NCBI RefSeq assembly: GCF_900112495.1
Contig: NZ_FOMA01000004.1
Location: forward strand, 310,001 to 374,000
Direction of reading: 5' to 3'
Length of the DNA stretch: 64,000 nucleotides
Source: Bacillus sp. OV322
GTDB lineage: Bacteria > Bacillota > Bacilli > Bacillales > DSM-1321
Part shown: positions 7,682 to 16,093 of the stretch, in pieces
How the letters are laid out: every line of letters starts with the position of its first letter
Position numbering within the stretch: the stretch's first letter is position 1
Made by a program: the position numbers and the translations under genes
The notes under the pieces: model-generated
Told to the model about the DNA's origin: nothing
The model's database searches: none
Seen by the model: the letters and a program-made list of their open reading frames with translations, nothing else

Positions 7682-8416
7682 CGATGCTTCCTCCTCTATG
7701 ATCGTTCCTTTTTCCTTTTCCATGCTTGAACGCACTTCAAGCTGAATTTGATAATTTTTTGCAAACTCCACTGCTCTCGGATGCAGCACTCCTGCACCAA
7801 GATTGGCTAACTCGAGCATTTCATCATATGAAACGGACAGCAGCTTTCTCGCTCCTTTTATGTAGCGGGGATCTGTTGTATACACGCCGGTTACGTCTGT
7901 ATAAATATCACAGCGGTCAGCATGAAGGGCGGAAGCAAGGGCAACAGCCGTTGTATCAGATCCGCCTCTGCCAAGCGTCGTAATTTCCCCGTCGGCATCC
8001 ACACCCTGAAAGCCTGCAACAACAACGATTTTTCCTGCTTCAAGAGCTGCCTTCACCCTCGCTGTTGCTATATCCGAAATCCTTGCATTCGAATGGACGG
8101 CTTCTGTATTGATTCCCGCCTGCCATCCTGTATATGAAACAGCATCATAGCCTCTAGCCAATAATGCCATTGTTAAGTAGGAGATGGTAACCTGCTCTCC
8201 TGTGGATAAAAGCATATCCATTTCCCGTTTGGATGGAGCAGCTGATATTTCTTTTGCCATTGAAACCAATTCATCCGTGGTTTTCCCCATAGCAGACACA
8301 ACCACCACTACCTGGTTTCCTCTTTCTGCTTCTTCAATGACCCTATTTGCAGCATTTTGTATTCTCTCAATGCTTCCTACTGATGTTCCGCCAAATTTCT
8401 GGACAATTAATGCCAT
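7184..8416 (-). CDS. lysC: Aspartokinase II, lysine-sensitive
   Basis: It phosphorylates L-aspartate, the first step to lysine, diaminopimelate, threonine and methionine. The 410 residues start with the kinase motif VQKFGGTSVG and end with two ACT domains that bind lysine. The length matches B. subtilis LysC. The ATG follows a GGAGAGGG site. A lysine riboswitch with terminator precedes it. An in-frame internal start for the separate beta subunit is visible (see 7184-7681). Confidence 0.96.
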   Translation of the reverse strand: MALIVQKFGGTSVGSIERIQNAANRVIEEAERGNQVVVVVSAMGKTTDELVSMAKEISAAPSKREMDMLLSTGEQVTISYLTMALLARGYDAVSYTGWQAGINTEAVHSNARISDIATARVKAALEAGKIVVVAGFQGVDADGEITTLGRGGSDTTAVALASALHADRCDIYTDVTGVYTTDPRYIKGARKLLSVSYDEMLELANLGAGVLHPRAVEFAKNYQIQLEVRSSMEKEKGTIIEEEASMEQNLIVRGIAFEDRITRVTIFGLSGNIGTLSTIFTTLAENRINVDIIIQSMTDTDSINLSFSIKSNDVEDALNVLEKNKSNLPFDRVETESGLSKVSIVGSGMVSNPGVAAEMFECMAQNGIVIKMVSTSEIKVSTVVDQKDMVKAVEALHEAFRLDEPARVKA

Positions 8417-8482
8417 TATGCTGCACCCTCTCCGAATTTGTTTATCATCTTTAAATACATGTATGCTTCCTTTTTCCGACGC

Positions 8483-8712
8483 AAAAAAAGCAATGAGAAA
8501 TATCTCATTGCTGTGGAAAACGTAGAAACAATACGCCTAGCACAGTGAGATAGCTCTCCAGAATTTTCATCCTGACAATCTGCCATTTATTCAATGTCAG
8601 ACCAGCAAAACAAGTATTGAGCCTTGTTTTGCTTCGGCGATTTCCCCTTTCGCAGCCTTTCGCAGAAGCTCATCCTTCTCCCGGCTGTTACTCTTGAAAC
8701 CCGCACCTCTAT
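8483..8712 (-). promoter_or_regulatory. Lysine riboswitch (L box) with terminator controlling lysC
   Basis: On the minus strand the leader has the L-box signatures AGAGGTGCGG, GGGGAAATCGCCGAAG, and the closing GAGCTATC. It ends in the hairpin AGCAATGAGA / TCTCATTGCT and a run of seven T (8489-8483). Lysine binding would favour this terminator and stop lysC transcription. Confidence 0.93.
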
Positions 8713-8758
8713 CAACACTTTAAAACAGTAACGTTTTAATCATGTAAAATTCACTATG

Positions 8759-8787
8759 ATTATAGCACAGGAAATTCCCTGCATCAA
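8759..8787 (-). promoter_or_regulatory. Sigma-A promoter of lysC
   Basis: TTGATG and TATAAT are spaced by 17 bp on the minus strand. The site starts 3 bp downstream of the uvrC stop and about 50 bp upstream of the riboswitch, so lysC can be transcribed independently of uvrC. Confidence 0.8.
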
Positions 8788-8789
8788 CT

Positions 8790-10562
8790 TTATTCTTGCA
8801 ATTTTCTAACGATTTCCTGAGCGATTGCAGCCGGAATCCCCGCTTCCCGGATTTCCTCTGCCGTAGCTTCCCTCATTTTCTTAACAGATCCGAAATGCTT
8901 CAGGAGCTGTTTCTTTCTCTTCTCCCCAATCCCCTCAATCTCATCGAGCAAGGACTGAAAGGCATTTTTTCCGCGTATCTGGCGGTGAAAGGTGATGGCA
9001 AAACGGTGGACCTCATCCTGTATCCGCTGAAGAAGATAAAATTCCTGGCTTCTTCTGTCCAATGGAACAAGCTCCAGAGGATTTCCAATCATCAGCTGTG
9101 AGGTTTTGTGCTTATCATCTTTAACAAGCCCGGCTAGAGGAACATCCAAGCCCAGTTCGTTTTCTAATATATCCCGCACACCGTCAACATGGCCTTTTCC
9201 TCCATCAATGATAATCAAATCAGGCAGGGGAAGCCCTTCCTTCAGTACCCGGGTATATCTCCGCCGGACAACCTCCCTCATGGATTCGTAATCATCCGGT
9301 CCCTGGACGGTTTTAATTTTATATTTCCGGTATTCCCGTTTTTCCGGTTTTCCGTCAATAAAGACAACAAGAGCTGAAACAGGATTGGTTCCCTGGATAT
9401 TCGAATTATCAAATGCCTCGATCCTGTGCGGCGTATAAATGCCAAGATGCGACCCGAGGTTCTCAACAGCCTTGATGGTCCTGTCTTCATCCCGTTCAAT
9501 CAAAGAAAATTTCTCCTGGAGGGCAATGCTCGCATTTTTACTGGCAAGCTTTAAGAGATCCTTCTTTTGACCCCTTTTCGGATGAAGAATCCTCACATCC
9601 AGCAAGCGGCCGGCAAGCTCAGCATCGACAGATTCCGGCAGCAGAATTTCCTTCGGCTTAAAATGGCTTGGCATTGCGTAGAATTGCCCAAGGTATGTCA
9701 GCAGCTCCTGTTCCGGTTCATCATAAATCGGAAACAGGGAAACATCACGCTCAATCAGCTTGCCCTGCCTGACAAAGAACACCTGTACACACATCCATCC
9801 TTTATCATAGGAGTAGCCAAAAACATCACGGTCCGTGAAATCATGAGTCATCATTTTCTGTTTTTCCATCGTTACTTCAATATGGGCAATTTTATCACGG
9901 TATTCCTTTGCTCTTTCAAAGTCGAGATTTTCAGCAGCAGCATGCATTTTCTCTGAAAGCTCTTTTTTGATTTCCTGATAGCCCCCATTTAAAAAACGGG
10001 CAATATCGTCGGTCATTTTTTTATATTCTGTTTCTTCCACATCATACACACATGGTGCCAGGCACTGGCCCAGATGATAATATAAACAGACCCTGTCCGG
10101 GAGGGTATTGCATTTCCGGAGCGGATATATCCGGTCCAGCAGTTTTTTTGTCTCATTTGCTGCAATTACATTGGGGTATGGCCCAAAATACTTTCCCTTG
10201 TCCTTCTTGACCTTCCTTGTAATAATCAGCCGGGGATGCTTTTCTGCCGTCAGCTTGATGAAAGGATAGGTTTTATCATCCTTCAGCATGACATTATACT
10301 TCGGATCATGCTTTTTGATTAAATTCAGCTCAAGGATCAGCGCTTCAATATCTGAAGAGGTTAAAATGTATTCAAAATCCTCTATTTCATTAACAAGCCT
10401 AAGGGTTTTACCGTCATGGGAGCCTGTAAAATAAGACCTGACCCTGTTTTTTAGAACCTTTGCCTTGCCCACATAGATGATGGTCCCTTGCCGGTCTTTC
10501 ATCAGATAGCAGCCAGGCTGGTCAGGAAGCAGTGCAAGCTTGTCTTTGATCCTCTGATTCAC
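8790..10562 (-). CDS. uvrC: Excinuclease ABC subunit C
   Basis: UvrC makes both incisions in nucleotide excision repair after UvrAB recognises a lesion. The 590 residues show an N-terminal GIY-YIG nuclease ([19 protein letters not shown]), a UVR motif binding UvrB ([18 protein letters not shown]), an RNase H-like nuclease ([18 protein letters not shown]) and C-terminal helix-hairpin-helix motifs ([19 protein letters not shown]). The start is GTG, with AGAAGGTG upstream. It lies between lysC and trxA as in B. subtilis, except for the inserted lipase. Confidence 0.97.
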   Translation of the reverse strand: MNQRIKDKLALLPDQPGCYLMKDRQGTIIYVGKAKVLKNRVRSYFTGSHDGKTLRLVNEIEDFEYILTSSDIEALILELNLIKKHDPKYNVMLKDDKTYPFIKLTAEKHPRLIITRKVKKDKGKYFGPYPNVIAANETKKLLDRIYPLRKCNTLPDRVCLYYHLGQCLAPCVYDVEETEYKKMTDDIARFLNGGYQEIKKELSEKMHAAAENLDFERAKEYRDKIAHIEVTMEKQKMMTHDFTDRDVFGYSYDKGWMCVQVFFVRQGKLIERDVSLFPIYDEPEQELLTYLGQFYAMPSHFKPKEILLPESVDAELAGRLLDVRILHPKRGQKKDLLKLASKNASIALQEKFSLIERDEDRTIKAVENLGSHLGIYTPHRIEAFDNSNIQGTNPVSALVVFIDGKPEKREYRKYKIKTVQGPDDYESMREVVRRRYTRVLKEGLPLPDLIIIDGGKGHVDGVRDILENELGLDVPLAGLVKDDKHKTSQLMIGNPLELVPLDRRSQEFYLLQRIQDEVHRFAITFHRQIRGKNAFQSLLDEIEGIGEKRKKQLLKHFGSVKKMREATAEEIREAGIPAAIAQEIVRKLQE

Positions 10563-10943
10563 TTCTTCACCTTCTCTTCTGTCTCAAACTTTGATCTATA
10601 TAGTGAAATACACATCAGCGGATCTTATCTATCCATGCTGATGATTGGTTATAATCGGGACTTATCCTGGCAGCAGCTCCTGCTAAAAAAGGGAATTGCT
10701 GCTCAGGGAACATTTATTCTATTTTTTCATACTTACTTTCTTAAATATACTACAAATCAGCAAAAAAGGCAGGCTGTGATGCTTTCCATTTCCGCCAGCC
10801 AAACATCACTCCAGAAACACTCTCTGATATGGACTGTACAGTATCCGGCGGAAGGATTAGAAAATGTTGCCGGTTGTTTCTCGCTCTAAAATGTATAACA
10901 ATTGAAACAGCAAGACAGCATCCGGCATACACAGGAGGGAATT
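10563..10943. other. Intergenic gap between uvrC and the lipase gene
   Basis: About 380 bp separating divergent genes. A short inverted repeat (CATCAGC at 10613-10619, GCTGATG at 10637-10643) is seen. No good sigma-A promoter, repeat copy or convincing small gene was found. Confidence 0.5.
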
Positions 10944-11582
10944 ATGAAAAACAATAGATTGTTACTTTCATTAACAGCATGCTTGGCCATTATTTTTTCT
11001 GCAGCGACTATTCATCCTTCTGGTTCAAGGGCAAGTGCAAGCACCCATGATCCAGTTATCTTCATTCACGGAGCAGGCGGCAATAGTTCAAACTTTAACA
11101 GCATTAAAAATTACCTGAAGACTCAAGGCTGGTCTGATGATGAACTATATTCCATTGAAATGGCTGATAAAACTGGGAACAGCTTAAATAATGCAAGACA
11201 GCTGGCGCCATTTGTAGATGAAGTGTTAAAGAAGACAGGAAAGAGCAAGGTCGATATTATCGGCCATAGCGCGGGAGGCATCAATACCCTTACCTATATC
11301 CTTAATGGAGGAGGAAGCAAGGTAAACGATGTGGTAACGCTTGGTTCGCCAAACAAGTTTATAACTTCGAAAGCCCCGGCAAGTACAGATCCTAAACATA
11401 AAATCCGCTATACTTCAATTTACAGTACCAGCGATATTGTTGTGCCTGCATGGCTTTCAACACTTCAAGGAGCAAAAAACGTTCAGATCAGCGGTGTAGA
11501 TCACGTGGGATTGATTGTTAACAGTAAAGTCAATGCACTGATAAAAGAAGGACTGAATGGCGGAGGAACAAATTCAAATTAA
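10944..11582 (+). CDS. Secreted LipA-type triacylglycerol lipase
   Basis: A 212-residue exported lipase/esterase of family I.4, closely resembling B. subtilis LipA. The signal peptide (basic MKNNR, hydrophobic core, ASA near residue 33) leaves a mature enzyme of about 180 residues. The alpha/beta-hydrolase catalytic triad is S109 in GHSAGG (B. subtilis has AHSMGG), D164 in YSTSD and H187 in GVDHVG, with the same spacing as LipA. FIHGAGG provides the oxyanion hole. The ATG at 10944 has AGGAGGG upstream, a better start than any upstream codon. It interrupts the usual uvrC-trxA order, so it is probably an insertion in this lineage. Confidence 0.9.
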   Translation: MKNNRLLLSLTACLAIIFSAATIHPSGSRASASTHDPVIFIHGAGGNSSNFNSIKNYLKTQGWSDDELYSIEMADKTGNSLNNARQLAPFVDEVLKKTGKSKVDIIGHSAGGINTLTYILNGGGSKVNDVVTLGSPNKFITSKAPASTDPKHKIRYTSIYSTSDIVVPAWLSTLQGAKNVQISGVDHVGLIVNSKVNALIKEGLNGGGTNSN

Positions 11583-11625
11583 CAAAAGTATTTTCTAATG
11601 CCTAAACTGGGGCAGGATTATATAA

Positions 11626-11661
11626 AAAAAGATGGCTTCTGTTTTCAGGAGCCATCTTTTT
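11626..11661 (+). terminator. Lipase gene terminator
   Basis: AAAAAGATGGCT pairs with AGCCATCTTTTT around a 12-nt loop, ending in a T-run. It is symmetrical, so it could act on both strands. Confidence 0.85.
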
Positions 11662-11662
11662 A

Positions 11663-11733
11663 AAGGCTGTTTTGAACAAGGTGGCTGATTTCCGCTCCAG
11701 AATGCTCGTTTCCTCTGTGCGGGCGGCGAGCCT
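11663..11733 (+). repeat. Family A repeat, truncated copy 3
   Basis: Only the head of the element remains (AAGGCTGTTTT, GAACAAGGTGG, TTTCCGCTCCAG, GGGCGGCGAGCC). The rest is lost. It abuts the lipase terminator. Confidence 0.7.
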
Positions 11734-11770
11734 TACAGAACAAACTATAAAATTTCACTTTCCCCCATAC

Positions 11771-11821
11771 AAAAAGCACCCTATAAAGCAGTCTTTTATC
11801 AAAGGGTCTGCTCTATAGGGT
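11771..11821 (-). terminator. trxA terminator
   Basis: ACCCTATAAAGCAG (11778-11791) pairs with CTGCTCTATAGGGT (11808-11821) with one mismatch. On the minus strand this is followed by GCTTTTTGT. Confidence 0.85.
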
Positions 11822-11837
11822 ACTTAGTATTTATATC

Positions 11838-12152
11838 TTAAGCATGCTTGGAGATTAATTCAGATAAAGCTTCTTTTGGCTGGAAGCCGACAACTTTATC
11901 TACAACTTCTCCGTCTTTAAGCAAAATTAAAGTCGGGATGCTCATAACGCCGAACTTGCCAGCTGTTTCCTGGTTTTCATCAACATCAAGCTTAACGATT
12001 TTAACTTTTTCTCCCATTTCTGAATCAAGTTCTTCTAGAACTGGAGCGATCATTTTACAAGGTCCGCACCATGGTGCCCAAAAATCAGCAAGAACTAGAC
12101 CTTCGTTTGTTTCTGTAGAGAATGATTGATCTGTAACATGTGAAATAGCCAT
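11838..12152 (-). CDS. trxA: Thioredoxin
   Basis: This is the general cytoplasmic disulfide reductase, which supports ribonucleotide reductase and the repair of oxidised proteins. At 104 residues it is the classic single thioredoxin fold, with WCGPC (C29 and C32) and the cis-proline segment SIPTL. The ATG start has AGGAGG upstream. It is monocistronic, with its own terminator and a leader that contains a three-part hairpin (12230-12283). Confidence 0.98.
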   Translation of the reverse strand: MAISHVTDQSFSTETNEGLVLADFWAPWCGPCKMIAPVLEELDSEMGEKVKIVKLDVDENQETAGKFGVMSIPTLILLKDGEVVDKVVGFQPKEALSELISKHA

Positions 12153-12229
12153 ATTATTTAGCCTCCTAATTTTTACGTTGATTACGCCCGCTCCATAAGG
12201 ATTACATAAAAAAATACATCAAAGAGCAT

Positions 12230-12283
12230 GCTGGAAGCGTATGTTTCCCAAGTCTTCGGGTACGCATTTATCCATTAACCAGC
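12230..12283 (-). other. Nested hairpin in the trxA leader region
   Basis: GCTGG (12230-12234), GCGTA (12237-12241) and CCC (12247-12249) pair in order with GGG (12258-12260), TACGC (12261-12265) and CCAGC (12279-12283). It lies about 80-130 nt upstream of trxA in a gap of about 340 bp. A possible -10 (TTATACT) lies further upstream, near 12340. No known riboswitch class is recognised. Confidence 0.45.
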
Positions 12284-12436
12284 TTAATCGCCTGAATGCA
12301 TCTTGTTCAGCTTTATGGAAGCGGCTCGGTTAAAACTTACAAACAGTATAACACCATAAATATATGAGATGCTATTAATTTGCTTCACTGCTCATTTTAC
12401 CAAAATCAGCTGAAAATTATACGGAACCCCGCCCTA

Positions 12437-12470
12437 AAAAAACTGCAGGCATTTGCTTTTTGCAAATGCC
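12437..12470 (-). terminator. etfA terminator, end of the fad operon
   Basis: GGCATTTGC (12448-12456) pairs with GCAAATGCC (12462-12470) around a five-T loop. On the minus strand it is followed by TGCAGTTTTTTT. Confidence 0.85.
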
Positions 12471-12495
12471 TTAAAACAGTCTGTTTATCTATATA

Positions 12496-13473
12496 TTATG
12501 CATTCACTTTAAGCTTCTTGAATTCTTCAGTCAGCAATGGAACCACTTCGAAAAGATCGCCCACTATTCCATAATCTGCTACTTTAAAGATGTTTGCTTC
12601 AGGATCCTTATTGATTGCCACGATTACTTTAGAGTTGGACATACCAGCTAAATGCTGGATGGCGCCGGATATTCCGCATGCGATATAAAGATCTGGAGTA
12701 ACAACCTTTCCAGTCTGGCCGATTTGAAGAGAGTAATCGCAATAATCTGCATCACATGCACCACGGGATGCTCCAACAGCACCGCCAAGCACATCTGCAA
12801 GCTCTTTAAGCGGCTCGAATCCGTCTTCGCTTTTTACACCGCGGCCTCCTGCAATAATTACTTTCGCTTCAGAAAGATCTACACCTTCACTGGCCTTTCT
12901 GACAACATCTTTAATGATGGTGCGCAGATCCTTGATCTCTGCCTGAAGGGCTGTAACCTCTCCTGAACGGGACTCATCTTTTTCTAGAGGGCTGATATTG
13001 TTCGGACGGATTGTTGCGAAAACAAGACCATCTGTAACGATTTTCTTTTCAAATGCTTTGCCTGAATAAATCGGGCGTGTGAATACCAGGTTTCCTCCTG
13101 TTTCTTCCATTGATGTAACATCAGAAATCAGGCCGGAGCTAAGCTTTGAAGCAATCCTTGGGGCCAGGTCTTTTCCCAGTGCCGTGTGCCCGAAGAAAAT
13201 ACCTTCCGGGTTTTCAGCATCTATGACTGCAAGCAGTGCCTGAGAGTAGCCGTCAGATGTATATTGCGCAAGCTTTGCATCTTCTACTGTGACAACACGG
13301 TCAGCTCCATATTGAACCAATTCAGTTCCAAATGACTGTATTCCTTCTCCAATCAACACTCCTACCACTTCACCGCCGCCAGCAGCAAGCTTTGCTGCAC
13401 CGATTGCTTCAAATGATACATTTCTTAAAGAACCATCACGTACTTCTCCCAACACGAGAACCTTTCTAGCCAT
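12496..13473 (-). CDS. etfA: Electron transfer flavoprotein alpha subunit
   Basis: With EtfB it carries electrons from acyl-CoA dehydrogenases towards the menaquinone pool. The 325 residues have an N-terminal ETF domain and the C-terminal FAD-binding domain, with the markers AGGRGVKSEDGF, GASRGACDADYC and IACGISGAIQHLAGM. It is the last gene of lcfA-fadR-fadB-etfB-etfA. The ATG start has AGGAGG upstream. Confidence 0.97.
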   Translation of the reverse strand: MARKVLVLGEVRDGSLRNVSFEAIGAAKLAAGGGEVVGVLIGEGIQSFGTELVQYGADRVVTVEDAKLAQYTSDGYSQALLAVIDAENPEGIFFGHTALGKDLAPRIASKLSSGLISDVTSMEETGGNLVFTRPIYSGKAFEKKIVTDGLVFATIRPNNISPLEKDESRSGEVTALQAEIKDLRTIIKDVVRKASEGVDLSEAKVIIAGGRGVKSEDGFEPLKELADVLGGAVGASRGACDADYCDYSLQIGQTGKVVTPDLYIACGISGAIQHLAGMSNSKVIVAINKDPEANIFKVADYGIVGDLFEVVPLLTEEFKKLKVNA

Positions 13474-13536
13474 TAATAAAACCTCCTGTGCATGATTATC
13501 GTTTTTTTATAGGGTAGCGCCATTAATCTATTTAGG

Positions 13537-14310
13537 TCAGATAACTTTAGCTTCACTGCGGAGAAGCTTTACAAGCTCGGCAGCCTGTTCAGCTATTTCT
13601 CCTTCAAGGACTCTGCCGGCTTCTTTTTTAGGAGGAAGGAAGATTTCAATTGTTTTCGTTTTTGCTTCCACATCGTCCTCTTCAAGATCCAGATCATCCA
13701 GTTCCAATTCATCCAATGGCTTTTTCTTGGCTTTCATGATGCCCGGAAGAGAAGGATAGCGGGGCTCATTTAATCCCTGCTGTGCCGTAACCAAAAGAGG
13801 AAGCTTTGTTTCAATCACTTCGGAATCGCCTTCCACGTCTCTTGTTACAGTGACTGTTTCTCCGCTGATTTCAAGCTTAGTGATCGTTGTGATATAAGGA
13901 ATATCCAGAATCTCAGCCACACGCGGACCTACCTGGCCTGTTGCCCCATCGATTGCAACATTTCCTGCAAGAATCAAGTCTGCATCTTTGTCTTTCAGGA
14001 ATTCAGCAAGAATTTTAGATGTTGTAAATTGATCGCCATTTTCTACGTCATCTTCTATGTTAATCAGTACAGCTTTATCGGCACCCATTGCCAAAGCTGT
14101 GCGAAGCTGCTTTTCTGCCTCTTCTCCGCCCACTGTTACAACAGTCACTTCGCCGCCCTGTGCGTCACGGACCTGAATCGCTTCTTCTACCGCATACTCA
14201 TCATAAGGATTGATAATGAATTCTGCTCCATCTTCATTGATTTTGCCGCCTGAAAGAGTAATTTTTTCTTCTGTATCAAAGGTTCTTTTTAATAATACAT
14301 AAATATTCAC
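13537..14310 (-). CDS. etfB: Electron transfer flavoprotein beta subunit
   Basis: This is the partner of EtfA and binds AMP. The 257 residues show the family markers ALAMGADKAVLI, DLILAGNVAIDGATGQVGPRVAE and an ETF-beta C-terminal arm. The start is GTG, with AGGAGGGACCAAC upstream. It precedes etfA by 63 bp. EtfBA turnover is tied to beta-oxidation, which explains the operon. Confidence 0.97.
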   Translation of the reverse strand: MNIYVLLKRTFDTEEKITLSGGKINEDGAEFIINPYDEYAVEEAIQVRDAQGGEVTVVTVGGEEAEKQLRTALAMGADKAVLINIEDDVENGDQFTTSKILAEFLKDKDADLILAGNVAIDGATGQVGPRVAEILDIPYITTITKLEISGETVTVTRDVEGDSEVIETKLPLLVTAQQGLNEPRYPSLPGIMKAKKKPLDELELDDLDLEEDDVEAKTKTIEIFLPPKKEAGRVLEGEIAEQAAELVKLLRSEAKVI

Positions 14311-14430
14311 GTTGGTCCCTCCTAAATTTTTCTGTCAGTTTGGAAAATTGGGATATTTTTTATAAGAATGGCTCCGCTTCCTTGCTTGTTCTCACAAGCT
14401 TAGTTCTGCAGCTGGCCATAATTCCAATGT

Positions 14431-15204
14431 TTATCTGCCTTTAAAAACGGCTTCTCTTTTTTCAATAAATGCGCTGATTCCTTCTTTGGCATCCTCTGAA
14501 ACGAAAACCTCTCCGAATGCTGCCGCTTCCTTTTCAACTCCCTTATGGAAGCTTTCAGGCTTTGAATAGTTCAGAAGCTCAATTGTTTTCTTAAGTGCAA
14601 GCGGGCTTTTCTTCGCAATTTTTTGAGCAAGCTCTTTTGCCTTCGGAAGCAGTTCCTCATCCTGGAACGCATGGTTAGCCAGGCCTAGCTGCACAGCTTC
14701 GCTGCCCGTAATCGGTTCACTTGTAAATAGCATCTCTGCCGCCCTTGCAGTCCCTACATATCGCGGAAGCCTTTGCGTTCCGGCAAATCCCGGAATGAGT
14801 CCAAGCTGCAGCTCAGGAAGTCCAAGCTTCGCATTTTCCGTCACCAGCCGGATATGGCAGGACATCGCCAGTTCAAGCCCGCCTCCCAAAGCCGCGCCGT
14901 GAATGGCTGCAATGACAGGCTTTGAAAACTGCTCAATTCTTTCAAAAAACTCTTGGCCTTTTGAGGATAGCGCGGAAAATTCCTCACCGCTAGGAATGGA
15001 AGTGAATTCTTTGATATCTGCACCTGCAGAAAAGAATTTCCCTTCTCCGTGAATCAAAATGGCCCTGACTTCACTATTTTGTTCCAATTCATCGAATAAT
15101 TCGGACATCTCAGTCAATACAGAAGAAGAAAGGGCATTGGCCGGCGGCTTCTGTATGGTGATATATGCAACAAAATTTTCAATCTGGTGTTTGATAAATT
15201 CCAT
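14431..15204 (-). CDS. fadB: Enoyl-CoA hydratase
   Basis: It hydrates trans-2-enoyl-CoA to 3-hydroxyacyl-CoA in beta-oxidation. This 257-residue crotonase has the oxyanion-hole segments SAGADIKEF and HGAALGGGLELAMSCH, and the catalytic-glutamate region GLPELQLGLIPGFAGTQRLPR. In B. subtilis this position is fadB in the FadR regulon. The ATG has a TAGGGAGG-type site upstream. A perfect 16-bp-stem hairpin lies between fadR and this gene. Confidence 0.93.
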   Translation of the reverse strand: MEFIKHQIENFVAYITIQKPPANALSSSVLTEMSELFDELEQNSEVRAILIHGEGKFFSAGADIKEFTSIPSGEEFSALSSKGQEFFERIEQFSKPVIAAIHGAALGGGLELAMSCHIRLVTENAKLGLPELQLGLIPGFAGTQRLPRYVGTARAAEMLFTSEPITGSEAVQLGLANHAFQDEELLPKAKELAQKIAKKSPLALKKTIELLNYSKPESFHKGVEKEAAAFGEVFVSEDAKEGISAFIEKREAVFKGR

Positions 15205-15250
15205 TTTCTATTCCTCCCTAAAAGAACTAGTAAGCGCTTTCTGAAACTTT

Positions 15251-15288
15251 CCTTATATGCAGACAGCGTACACTGTCTGCATATAAGG
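15251..15288. repeat. Perfect 38-bp palindrome between fadR and fadB
   Basis: CCTTATATGCAGACAG (15251-15266) and its exact reverse complement (15273-15288) flank a 6-nt loop. No T-run follows on either strand, so it is not a normal terminator. It may be an mRNA stability or processing element, or a protein-binding site. Confidence 0.85.
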
Positions 15289-15322
15289 TTCAAACAATTG
15301 CTATGTAATGACAACTTTGAGG

Positions 15323-15916
15323 CTATGACTGCACTTTGCAGCCGCAGCCCCCGATCAATAGGGAGTGCACAGAATCGGCAAGCTCAGTCAGGGAATAATG
15401 CTGCTCATTCATGACCCAGGTTGTCGCTGTTTCATCAATCGTGCCGAAAATCATCTGCCTGGCAAGCTTCACACTCAGATCCGGAAGGAACTCTCCATTT
15501 TCTTTTCCCTCCCGGATAATCCTATCAATCACTGTCAAATATCCTCTTAAAACATCATTGATCCGCAAACGCAATTCTTTATTGGACTGTCTAAGCTCCA
15601 GCTGGGTTACAGTTGCTAAATGAACATCATCTGAAAGGATTTGAAAGTGTTTTTTTATTAAGACAAGCAGCTTTTCGGCAGAGCTTTTCTTACCTCTTAT
15701 CTCTTCTTCTATCTGTTCAACAAAGTATCCCATTTTTTCCTGAAATAAAGAAACGAGAATATCTTCCTTGTTCTTAAAATAAAGATAAATGGTGCCATCC
15801 GCCACACCTGCCTGCTTGGCAATTTTTGAAACCTGTGCCTGATGATAGCCGTTTTCTGCAATGATTACTACGGCAGCATCAATAATTTGTTTGTATTTTG
15901 GTTTGTTGCGTTTCAC
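15323..15916 (-). CDS. fadR: TetR-family fatty-acid degradation repressor FadR
   Basis: FadR represses the beta-oxidation genes and is released by long-chain acyl-CoA. This 197-residue TetR protein has an N-terminal HTH (IIAENGYHQAQVSKIAKQAGVADGTIYLYFKNKEDI) and a variable ligand domain. It lies between lcfA and fadB, as in B. subtilis. The start is GTG, with AAAGGGGA upstream. Its own operator lies 26 bp upstream. It ends with an unusual Cys-rich tail (GGCGCK). Confidence 0.94.
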   Translation of the reverse strand: MKRNKPKYKQIIDAAVVIIAENGYHQAQVSKIAKQAGVADGTIYLYFKNKEDILVSLFQEKMGYFVEQIEEEIRGKKSSAEKLLVLIKKHFQILSDDVHLATVTQLELRQSNKELRLRINDVLRGYLTVIDRIIREGKENGEFLPDLSVKLARQMIFGTIDETATTWVMNEQHYSLTELADSVHSLLIGGCGCKVQS

Positions 15917-15941
15917 TTGGCGTCCCCTTTCAGAGAGAAAA

Positions 15942-15959
15942 TGAATGAATCATCATTCA
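15942..15959. promoter_or_regulatory. FadR box in front of fadR
   Basis: TGAATGAATCATCATTCA matches 17 of 18 positions of the FadR consensus TGAATGAMTANTCATTCA. It lies between the lcfA stop and the fadR start, implying that fadR-fadB-etfBA are autoregulated separately from, or in addition to, any lcfA promoter. Confidence 0.8.
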
Positions 15960-16093
15960 TATTTCCATCATAGAATGATGCTTCCAAACTGTCAAGAAAA
16001 AACATCTTAATAGTTTCATTTTATGGCCGGCATGGGGGTTTGTCCAGTTTTAATGCAAGAAAACGGGAAACTCCCGCATCACGGCTAGCATAC

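Noticed and set aside
10750..10932. Possible 60-residue minus-strand protein between uvrC and the lipase
   Set aside because: Poor start context and no recognisable domain; it overlaps the lipase ribosome-site region.
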